In this document: in pieces, positions 40,301-52,300 of the stretch
How positions within the stretch are numbered: the first letter of the stretch is position 1
How the letters are laid out: each line of letters opens with the position of its first letter
NCBI GenBank assembly: GCA_013398615.1
Contig: VZSR01001685.1
Coordinates: forward strand, 30,157,556 to 30,221,555
DNA: 64,000 bases
Reading direction: 5' to 3'
Source: Brachypodius melanocephalos
Taxonomy: Eukaryota; Chordata; Aves; Passeriformes; Pycnonotidae
The notes under the pieces: model-generated
The model's database searches: none
What the model was told of the DNA's origin: nothing
Seen by the model: only the letters and a program-made list of their open reading frames with translations
Translations under genes and position numbers: made by a program

Positions 40301-43300
40301 GTCCTTCTTTCATGCCCTCTCCAGTTCAAGCAAAGGAACCTCCTTTACCCCCTGCAGCTAGGCCCACCTTTGACCCTTCCCCCAGCTATAGCCTAGGATA
40401 ACAGCTTCTTTCCTACAGAGGACTAGAAAAAACTTATAACACTGTAACTGTATGAATGTAAAATTCTAACATTGGATTTTGAAAGTATTTTGGAAAAGCA
40501 GGTATTAGTATTATATCCAGGATGTGCTTTACGTCAACCTGCTAATTGCAGGTTTAAAGCTGTAACTGCTAAAAGTCCAGATACTTTTCTGGTTCCTAAT
40601 AAATGAAAACATGCAAACAGAAAAATGAAACAACCCTACCCCAGTCCATCATAAAAACTGTATTAATAACTAGCAGTACTAGAAGGTTGTCATTGGGCTA
40701 CTTTAAAATTTAACAAGCCCTTTTACATGAAAAATTAGGAAAAGAACCCCATCTTCTAAAATACAGCAAGAGCAGCAGTTTACACAAGCTGCAGAAACAA
40801 CTGTCAAAGTCTCTTACATGCAGAATTATTTCACAAGCCATATATCCCTCTCATAAATTGTTTGAATTGGCATGGGTTAACAATCGACTTAATTTACAAT
40901 CATAAAGAAAATGTCCTACTTCAGTATTAACAAAATTGAAGTTAGACTTACTCTGAGCTCAGAGTAATCCACAAACACTCCTCGTTTTTTAATTCTGATT
41001 GCTTTCTTGTCCCATACTTGTGGTTGCACATCCACCTGAGAACATCTTGCGGGAAGGTGTACCTGGGAATCTGGAATGACACAAATTTAAGTCAGGATTT
41101 CTCTTAATGTGGAATAGAGTATCCGCAAAGTATCCTGTACCTAAAACAGGATAATATTTTTTAATATTTCTCAGCAACAACAGAGAAAAAATTTAGTCAA
41201 TTCATGGTCCTCAAATGCAAGTACGTGAAAAATGATTGACAGAGAATTATCACCAAAGCAAATAATGTATGAGCTGTTAACTTACAGTAGCAAAGTTTTA
41301 TAGGCAGAATATCCTTACATGCATTGTTTTTTGATGCAGGAGGTACAGCAGCTTGCTTCATAATCAAGTCCTCATAAAACCCTTTTCTTTCAGCACAGGT
41401 AGGCCGTGGGATATTGAAGACTTCTTCACGATTAGTGTTAAACAATGTTTTTATCTAGACCATGAGAAGAAAAGCGATTTCAGATACAAGGCCACAAAAG
41501 TTTTTATTTTCTATTCCGAACAGACTAATGCATTTCTAAATTACGCTGAATAGTCATCTAGATAAAACAAGCTATTAAAAGTTAACTTCTTGGCCTTAAA
41601 AGGCTCAGATTTTCATAGCACTGCAGACTAAAATACCTTCTCTAATCAACCTTCTAGAGATTAATCCATAAAAAAAATTTTGATAAAGCAATCAGAAAAG
41701 GGTGACGTTCACCATCCTAAATACTTCTTGTTGTACATTTACCCAGCTTGATGTCCTTTAACTTGAATATTTATGACAGCTACAGAGGGAAGAGGCAGAG
41801 CTCAGCAGACAAGTGCCAACTTTTTGGTAATGTGGGCTGGTGGTTTTTTTGGTTTTTTGTTTTTTTTTAATTTTAGAAGGCACTTATTAATTTTGTAAAA
41901 ACTTCTGACAAAGTTACTTAGACAAAATAATCAGAACAACATATTAACATTTTAAACATCTTCCTTTAATGAACACTCTTAGATTCAAGAAAGCACAGCA
42001 TGCATTCTTAATTAATTTTGTTAAGAAATACAACTAAAAATTGATTTCCAAGTTGCTTAAACAGAAGTTAGTCCTTAGCTTTTAAATTTGACGTTTCCCC
42101 CGAGTGAAGAAAGAAACTGACTTTTTTGTGAAATAATTTAATATAGAAATTACACTCTAAGTGTGACCAAAGTACTTTTTCAGTAAAAATGTTTTCAGAA
42201 AAGCAATCTTTTTCCCAGCTACCTTTCAAGCATTGTATATTCTTCACTAAGTACACACCAAACCATCTTGAAGCTACTGAACTAGTTGTCTGAAGTGTGT
42301 CTATATCTCTGTCTAGTAAGCACAAGTGTGTGAGAAGGAAGAAGAAAAGTTGAGTCAAAGTCAATCTCTTTACTCAGAAACACTTTAGTCAAATGCTTTC
42401 AGCATTGTTTTATCTAAGCAAATTTTAAGAGACAGGGTTCTGGTGCCTGAGTAATAACAGCATAAATCTCTTAAGAGCAGCACAGTAGTCCACTGTTTCA
42501 AGGAGTTGTAAATTAACAAGAAACTGAGTAACAAAGAAAGAAAAGTATTGACAGAAATACCTCTTCAGGGAGATCTTCATGTGGCACATCAGATGTTGCA
42601 AGGAGCAAAACTGGAGCAAAGTATGGAATGTTATTCAGTAGTCCTATAAAACCAGCTTTCAGTGTAGGTCCAACAGCCTCCCACCACGAAGGGATTTGTG
42701 GGATATAAATGATACTTGGTGCTGTTCTTTGAGCTTCTCGTATCAACTGGTGAAATGAAAGTTTGGATAAGAAAACTGCATCATGTAAAACAGGCCACCA
42801 AGTAACTACATATCAGTCAGACTATCCTGTGAAATAAGAGTGCATAAAGCCAAGACATCTAGACAAACCAGTAAATTAACCACTCCTTAACAATAAGGTG
42901 GCATTTTCACTTTGACTCAAACAGACATTGCTATGCAGACAGATACAGAACTGAATCAGATTTCAAAACTACTTAGGGGTAAGGCAACTCCTAAAGAGCC
43001 TCAATACTCAGATGATGTGATGATATGCCTGAAAAACCAAGACTAACCCTTTAGCAAGATGTCTTACCCTGGAGAAATTGCTACACAATTGTGACTGCAC
43101 CATTTCCAGTTCAGTGTGGGCCCATACCCACCTTAGACTGGAGCAGAGCCTGAACATAGACCTACGTGAAAAGATCAGAGCTAACACAGTAAAAGCGTGG
43201 TCACAAATCGTAATTTCAAACACATTTTATAAGAGGTGACCAGTCCTTAGCCTGCCTGAAGAGCTAAATCACTCAGAGCCTCTCATTCCTCTCATTATCA

Positions 43301-46300
43301 AAGTATCCATCAGACCAGATGATGTGCTTTGAAAGACCACAAACCACTGCCTACAGATGGCACTTTGACCACAGAAAAGGACATGAATCTACTGCATGAG
43401 GGAAGTGGCAACAGTCCTTTCCCATGGCAAATTTCTCCATGCACCATTTCAGAGTAACAATATGCAGGGAGTTCCTGTCACAAGATAGAAAATGTGTCAT
43501 ATATCCATGCAGTAGACAGGTATTTATATTTCCATAGGTGCAACCATGACATAACAAAAAGAGAATTGCTCTTCCTGTGTGGCAAACAAGTATGCAGTCA
43601 CATGATGTGTCTGTCTTGTACAGCTCTAAAATGCTGCTAATAAGGATCAAAACATTTTAATACAGTGATACCAAGTAATGAAATTTATTTCATTCAAAAT
43701 AATTATGTATTTCATTAAAAATAATTATTAAAAATATTTATTTCATTTTCTAAAGGTAGAAAATCAAAACTGCAGTAATCTGCTTATATTTCTTTTTCCA
43801 GTTAAGGAACACACATCAGTTTATACATTTAAGCATTCCATGAATTGCAGTACTTTCACTGCATTTCACTGCAGCAGAACAAACTGTATATGTATATTCA
43901 AAAAGACTTATTTTCACAAAAATTTTGGCTGCCCTACAAATACAGTAAAAAAGAAGGTTACAAAAAGTGCATGATGCCATGAGGCTGATGCAGAGCCAGC
44001 TGCTGGGAGCACAGATATTTAAGAATCAATAAAAACAACTTTCTGGATCCCATCAAGACCAGCAGGATTACTTCCCGTAAAGAAGGGGCTTATTAGCAGC
44101 ACCTTCCAATTGTCCCAATCTGCTAGCAACATCCTCCCACTTTCATTTCAAACAGAAATGAAACATAGCTATGCACAAATGTCCTTATTCAGTATCATTC
44201 CATCTACAAGAAAAGTGAGTTTTCAGACAAAAGTAAGCATAACAGCATATTCAAACCAGGCCAACTCCATTAACAGTGACTTGTGCTTATTTCACTAGTT
44301 TATATACAGTTAAAGAATCCTGTGAGATCAACAAAAAAATAGATACCTGTGAACATGTTTCTTCCTGTGATGTGTTGCTAACAAACAAGGTTGGTAGATC
44401 TAGGGTATAAGCTGGAAACTTTTCCAGGGCATGTAATACAGCAGGTGCCAAATCAAAAGCCTGCCCATATCCTGGCTCTTCAACTAGTAAGAACCGTGGC
44501 CTGAAAGATGTTGGCTGGTAAGAAGAATTTCTACAACAGTAAGAAGAAAACAGGTTTTAAAAAGAGTGATGAAGGGGCACACAAATGTCAAATACTTTTC
44601 CCATACTTTTTTTTTTTTTTTGTCTGAATGTGCTCCATGTTCTACCAAATAATAAGCTGGTCTGTGATTCTGTGATCAAGAAGACCAATCTATTTCTCAA
44701 AGTCTAGTTTCAGCACAAACCAGTCTGGGTCTCTTCACTGTTCATAAGCAATCATTTTCAGCTTGTTTTGATTTTAAGTGAGATCTCTACACCTGTCAAA
44801 TTTAGCTAAAATTTGGCCACAGTTCCTGGAGATGGTGGGAAGAAAGGGGCAAAACCACATTTCTAGAAAAATAAGTAATGTGGGTACTGAAACACATTAG
44901 TTGTGTCTGAAGAAAACATGACTGGATTGCTTAAATTACAGCACTACACTAAATATGTATAATATTTATATTTATTTTATTCAGTCATTCTGGTGGTTTC
45001 ATTTTTGACTTGTGCATTAATTTCCTAGTCAGCTTGCTTTACGTACACAAAATACACTTGTGAAGAGGTTTGTGCATTTTCCCACCACATTATTATTGTA
45101 CCTTTACTTGCTGAAGTCAAAGATCAAAGATTTTAGAGACCTAACCAAGCTTAGCAAGTCATGTTTTTCTGGGCAGCACAGCCAAAGGAAGGGAGATAAA
45201 TATCTGATAATAATTTTTAAAATTATTGGACTACATGACTTCCACAATTAAAATGTCAAAAGATAACAAAAAATCAGTAGGGTAAAGGGAAAAAAAAAGC
45301 AGACATCATTTCAATTTTTCTCACAGTGATTTAACAAACCACTTCTTGATTTTGTTTCTGATACATAATTTGCTACTGTTTCAACCATCTTGAAAGGTGG
45401 AAGTGTAAAAGATGGCTGCATAAATCCATGGAGGTTTTTTAAGCTAAAAGGACAGAATGAGAATTTTTTGGATCTTGAGTCTTTGAAGGAATACTATGGA
45501 TTAAAGCAACATGTTTTGAATGTCTGTGAAGAAGTTTGACTTAGCAGAAGGCTGGGCCAATCAGTTTGATGAGTGAGGGCAGTGTAATCAGAACAGTTAG
45601 AACTAGTACCCCCTTGGATCTTCACAGTTGAATTCTTGCAAATATTGATCACCCCAATGCACCCTTAACTCCTCCATCTAGCAGCCTTCATATATTTACA
45701 TAACATTTTACAGATGCAGCCATCTCAAAAATGTCACCATAAAGAGGACAAACGTACCTGCTAAAAGTGCGGAATTCAGCCTTTTTGCTGTCAGGCTTCT
45801 TTTCAGAGATTGATGGTGAGTCATCATCACTGTCAATCCCATCATTCCCTAAAATAGGATTCAAAGACAAGAGAAACTTGTTATCTTTACTGAATAGTTC
45901 ATAGCTCGCTCTTGCTTTAATACACCTTTGAAATCAGTGCTGGAAACCATTTCTCTTGCATTTTGTTATTTGAATGCTATTATCAGAAGAGTACACCCTA
46001 CTACAGATCTGAGGAGATTGCACAAGTTTATACAAAGCTGTCCTATGTCTTATGATTTGCATCGGGTATTAATTCTCTATTGACAAACACTTGGGAGGTT
46101 TTTTTTTCCTTAGAATAAAGATGATCAGGAACAATTTCTGTAGTTCCTAGATACCAGAAAAACCCTTCTCTCCTCATTTAATCATTTATTTACTATATTA
46201 ATAATCATAGACTACATCAGTGGACAAAGAAAACATTACAGACATCATTTATCTGGACTTCCATAATGTTTTTGACATGGTCCCCCACAGTGTTCTTCTC

Positions 46301-49300
46301 TTTAAATTGGAGATGGATGGATGTGATGAGCAGACCATTAGATGGATATGAAAGTGGTTGGATGGTCACATCCAGAAGGTAGCAATTAATTGCTCAGAGT
46401 TCCAGCTGACATCAGTGACAAGTGATGTCCCTCAGGGGGACAAGTGTCCCTACAAGTGTTATTTAATATCTTCATTAATGACATATATGAAGGAATTGAG
46501 TGTTGCTGATGACACCAAGCTGAGTGGTCCAGTTGACACACTTGAAGGGTGGGATGCCATCCAGAGAGACCTGGACAAGCTCAAGAACTGGGACAATAGG
46601 AATCTCATGAGGTTCAACAGGTCCAAGTGAAAGGTGCTGCATCTGGGTCAGGGCAACCCCCAGTATCAACACAAGCTAGGGATCAAGAGCAGTCCTGACA
46701 AGAATGACTTAGGGTTGCTGGTGACAATGGCAGGAGAGGCTGGACACGACCCAGCAATTTCTGAGTGCTCTTGCAACTCAGAAAGTGTCTCAGTTGTATC
46801 TGAGGTGGCATCCAAAGCAGCATGGGCAGCAGGCCAAGGGAGGGGATTCTGCCCCTCTACTCTGCTCTGCTCTGCTGAGACCCCACCTGCAGTGCTGCAT
46901 CAGCTCTGGAGTCCCAGCATTGAAAGGACATTGACCTGCTGGAGCAAGTCCATAGGAGGGCCAACAAGATGATGAGAGGGATGGAGCACCTCTCCTATGA
47001 GGAAAGGCTGGGAAATTTGGTTTGTTTAACCTGGAAGAGACAAGGCTTCAGGGTGACCTACTTTTGGCTTTCCAGTACCTGAAGAAAACCTACAGGAAAG
47101 ATGGAGAGGGACTCCTTACAAGAGCATGTAGTAGGAGGACAAGGGGGAATGGGTTCAGACTGAAAGACAGTAAGTTTAGATTGGATATTAGGAAAAAATT
47201 TTTTAGTGTGAGAGTGGTGAGGCATTGAAACAGGTTGCCCAGAGAAGTCGTAGAAGCCCAATTCTTGGAAGTGTTCAAAGCCAGGCTAGATGGAGCTCTA
47301 GTGGAAAGTGTCCCTGTCCAAGGCAGCAGGGTTGGAACTATAGCACCTTTAAGGTCCCTTCCAATGCAAATCATTCTATGATTCTACAATTTGGAAAGAA
47401 GTGCCTCATATGTAAAACCTTAGATCCATCTCTGAAACGATTAATGGGATGTGAGCTACTGTCAGTAACAGGGGACTTCAGTAGAGAGCCCATAGTTCTC
47501 CACTGCAGAGCTGCCACTCTGCACATGCAAAGCATAAAATTGCACTGTCCTTATGGCTGAGAAGTTTGTGTATGTTGGCTGCAGAAATCAGAAGTTTTTG
47601 CTTTGGCAGGATTTTAAACAATTAGATGTTATTGTAATACCTTGGTTCTTCTTCAGTGCAAGCTTTGCATGGGGAAATGCTCTCTGCAAGGCTTGTAAAA
47701 TTCTTTCAAGGGTGTTTTCTAGCAGCGGCTTTGAAATAGGTGGTAATGCTCTCCCAGGTGAAGCCCCAGCTCTCTGTGATGCTGGAACAATCTTCTGCAT
47801 GGCCATGGCAAAATCTTTTGCTGTTACTTTAATTGATCTGGCATCTATCTTCAGTCTTTTGTCACTCTCGTGTATCTGTGGATAGCGGCGGCGCAGAGCA
47901 CAGAGCCCAGCTTCAACACATAAGGCTTTAATATCAGCACCACAGAATCCTGACAAACAAAACAAGAACCAAATGTTAATGTCAATATATATATGTGTTA
48001 TATAGGTTAAAAACTGTCTGGATAGCCAAGCCAATAGTGTTGGTGAATGATCCAGTTGGCAGAGTATTCACTAGTGGTGTTCCCCAAGGCTCAGAACTGA
48101 GTCCGCTCCTTTTAAATTTCTTTATCAATGACATGGATGAGGGATTGAGTGCACCCTCAGTAAGACTGTGTACAAGACTGCATTGGGTAGCAGCATTGAT
48201 CTGCTGGGGACAGGAAGGCTCTGCAGGGCTGGATCTGGACAGGCTGGATCAATGAGCATCATGTTCAACAAAGCCAGTTGCCAGCTCCTGCATTCCCATC
48301 ACAGCCCCATGCAGCACTACAGGCTGGGAGTAGAGTGGTTGAACACTGCCCAGGGCAAAAAGACCCACACTGCTTTCAAACTCACCAACACATTTCTCAG
48401 CCAGGTCTTGAAGTAAGTTGTCTGATGGCTTCAGGGTCCAGTCTCGTGTGTGAATTTTGAAAATTTCTAATCTTGCCTAGAAACAAAATGGTTGCATTTT
48501 AGTTTGCCTTAAGTTTTCTCTTAAGAAAAGAACCACAACACAAAACCCCCAAACCTCTCACACTAGTACAAATACTTTTCTTATCTGCTAAACTTCTAAG
48601 TATTTTAAATCAGTTTTTAATACACTTGCTGCTTCTTCAAGCAGGAAATTTAATTCTTAAATTCTTACATCAAGCTCTTATGGGGGATGTAATGAAATAA
48701 AAGGCAGGCACATCTCCATAAAAAGTGAGTTTTAAAAGCATGAGACCTAGTGATTTTGAAGAACAAATTGGAGTAAAAGCCTAATCTGCAAACGGACATT
48801 TTGCATCAAAGACAATTCTCTCAAATTCAGCAAAATTTCACAGTGACAATTTCAGTAGTTCATCAAATTTGCTTTTCTACCAGTTCATTCAAAGAAAACA
48901 GTCCTAGTCCATTTAAAATTGCTATGGTTGCTACCAAGAATAAAAACTATGACTCAGACTACTGTCACTCACCCAGAAAATGTCAAACATCACCCATTCT
49001 CATCTCTGACCCTAGAAAGACTTTCAGTGAAGTATCTTTTAGTACACAGAATAATTATGGCTCACTTCTAGAATTCTTCCACAGCAGAGAATTGTGTATT
49101 AGATCTGTTTCATGGCACCTTGTCTCTTGTTCCTGAGAGCAGATAAATACTGGATACAAGTGTTTGTGCTAAATGCACTGTTTCATGCATTTTTACTAGC
49201 CTTCAACACAATTAGCTTTTTATCTTTGTTCCAAAAAGTGCCAAGAAATATCAGTGATAGCCAGAGAAAAAGCTTAAAAGCAGGGTTACAGTTTTGCACA

Positions 49301-52300
49301 CCATCTCCCTCCCAGCTGTCCCCACCCCAACAATTTTGATTGCTATAAAACAAATTTCTTTGTTGCCTAGCTATTGCCATTGAACTCGAAGTGCTGCACC
49401 TGTGCAGTGTACTTCATATATTTGTCCAAGAGGGAAGCAATTACTTGTTGACATCATCTTATTCCTATATATATTCAGTATACCAGGTTTGCCCTTCACA
49501 GTACAATGGAATGTCTCCAGGTATCCCTCTTGTGTCCAAGCTGTACACTACAGATGGAGACTTGCACCGCTCCGTGATGCTGCCTTGCTACAGGGGTTTG
49601 TTATAAAGATGGACTTTGGCACATAAGGTTGGTTTGAAGTTCTGACCTCTTTGTTTGGCAAGTTGAAGCGGAATTCTCGTTCAAAGCGCCCAGGTCTTCG
49701 TAAAGCAGGATCTATAGAATCAGGTCTGTTGGTGGCTCCTATTACCACAACCTCTCCTCTGCTGGCTAAGCCATCCATAAGTGTCAGAAGGGTCCCCACA
49801 ACAGAGCTAACAGAAAAATATCATTTTCATTCACTGTTTTAGTAAATTTTCTTCAGTCCCACATAACCTTCTCCACTGACCCTCCATAAAGGACAAGTTT
49901 TTATTGACAAGATACTGATCAGCAAAAGAATTATTTTAAGACATAACAAAATACATATAAGGTAACACAAACCTTGTACTGATATCAAGCTTACTGAATT
50001 CTTTGCAATTATTGTTTAAAAATCATCTGAAATTCACTAGCACTGAATTACTGGTTTTCATGTTAAATGAAGATGTCACGTCAAGATAAATAGGTTGCGG
50101 TCGGTCTTCTTTTCACAAAGATCAAGCACCTTCTACATAGATATAAAACATGTCCTACCTGTGAACCTGGTCTTGTTTGCTGGACCGTACAGGAGCAAGA
50201 GCATCGATCTCATCAAAGAAAATAATTGAAGGTCGCATCTGGTAGGCCTACAAAGAAAACACAGGAATACTGACATCATGAAAGCTGTACTACTTGACAG
50301 AGAAAATGCATGAAAGACATTATGGTTGGAAAGGCACTGGAGCTAGATTTTTCAGACCAGCATCAGGGATCTCTACTAATTAACCCAATGTGAAACAGCA
50401 GCCTGTCAACAGAAAACAGGAGCTCGTCAACCCACTGAGACTGGGTGACAGTAAACAAATCATACCGGTAGTTTTCACTGCTCTTTGGCAATCATGAAAA
50501 CAGAGACAGGACTCAAAGTTCCTGGAAGCAACCTTCCATTACTAATTTAAATGAACATGTTTTCACCTTGCATCTGTTTCCCTCTCAGCTAAAGTTGCCA
50601 TCTCTTGCTTCTTGAGACCTATGTGACTGAGCTGGGTGTATGGTGGAGGGTTTTTCTTGTTTGCTTTGCTAATATTTTTAATACATCTCAAGAGACTCCA
50701 CTGAAAAAGGAACACTGAAAATCCCATTTTGGTGGAAGGAGATTACAGAACATGAAAAAGAGTGAGTTCTTCACACAAAAAGCTAGTTACAATTCCAACA
50801 GAACACATGGCACATGACACAACACATTACCTGCTCAAATACTAAACGAAGCTGTCGTTCAGATTCTCCTACCCATTTACTCATGCAGTCGGCAGCACTT
50901 CTCATAAAAAAGGTTACTTTCCTGTCACCTCTGCTACATTCATTAGCAAGTGCACGAGCAACCAGGGTCTTTCCAGTCCCTGGTGGGCCATAGAATAAAC
51001 AGCCTCTACAATTTAAAAGAAAGAAGTTTTTTAAAAATTCACATAAGAAAAAAACATCATGGCAAAATATCTATTACAACCCCCATCCCTAGAACACACA
51101 ACTCTGCTGTCCTAAGTTGAACATCTCATGGATAAGATTGTAACAGATGAAGTGCGGGAAAAGTCAAAACTGCTCCTACACAGTTCTGCAAGGCAGCAAA
51201 CAAAATGAATAAAGAGAATAATGCAGATGTACAAAATCTTGAGAAAAGATAGTAGCATGCCAGTTCTGACAAAACAACAGAGATGGTTACAGTAGAGTGG
51301 AGCAAAAAAAGAGAAAACTTCCAATGCAGAATTCCTGGGCTAACTCAGGAATCATCAGTTCATTTTTAAATGATAAACTGCTTATTCATTCTTGTTTTCA
51401 CAAAAGTCAAGATTTGAGAGTAAAGCATTTAATTCTCCCTTAAAAAGCTTTAAGTCACTGGATTTGGTCTCCCTTTTGCTGGTGATTAAGGAAAAGGAAG
51501 TAGTCTAAAACAGGGAAGGTATTCTGCATTTCTGTATTTCCATCAACTAGAAGAGCCAATGCAATGCTCCTTCAAAAAGAATCTCAATGAATAAAAAAGC
51601 AAAACACTGATTTTCTTTTAAATGTTTGTAATACTTTTAAATTCACTGGAAGCAAAAAAATTTAAAGTCCTATTTCAATATACCATTACCAAGGATATAT
51701 AAAGCTAATGAATCTCTAATAACCTCATTTCATAACACAGAACTTTCTTAGAAGGGAGTAAGAAGGGAACAGATTCTTATTTTAGTGAAAGTAAAGAAAA
51801 CACTGCAAAATTCTAGTTGCAAGTCCCATCAGTTGTAAAACTAATACCTGAAAATATTTGGAAAAAAAAAAGGGTTGGTGTAACACAGAACTGGACTTCC
51901 ACAAAACAAACTATAGTTAACTAGCAGCAGATAATTCCTTCCTGCTCACAAACTAATCAAGTCCACTTGAATGCAAGACTCTAAAGAAAAAAATCTCCAG
52001 TTCCACCTTTTAAAGGCAAGACACTTTTAAAGGATAATCTTGCCACATGGTAAATCTCTGAACCTACATATGTGTTGCATTCTATCCTTTTTTAAAATTA
52101 CATTTTATTTGTGCTGAAAAGAAACATAAACACTGCTGAAAGTTTTGAAGCATGGAAACATGATGATACCTCAGTTGAATATTCTCCTGAAAATAATTGA
52201 GTTAAGAACTTATAGTTTTAAATGGCGTCTCTTACCTTGGAGGTTTAAATTTCAATATCTCAAAGACGTCAGGATAAAGCAGTGGCAAAATGACCATCTC

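Noticed and set aside
41071..41318. The short intron between exons 14 and 15 as a hiding place for bromodomain sequence
   Set aside because: All three minus-strand frames are broken by stops and show no ZA-loop, NPxD-type or YN motif of a bromodomain; 248 bp is also too little.
44610..44680. CTGTGATTCTGTGATC resembling a CR1 tail
   Set aside because: Only about 16 bases match, without the preceding CCTTCCAAC block; too short to call.
46358..47560. Several open frames of 65-112 codons
   Set aside because: They are fragments of the degenerate CR1 element, not host genes.
47995..48255. An 86-codon frame with TSGVPQGSELSPLL
   Set aside because: It is reverse-transcriptase debris of the intronic CR1 fragment.
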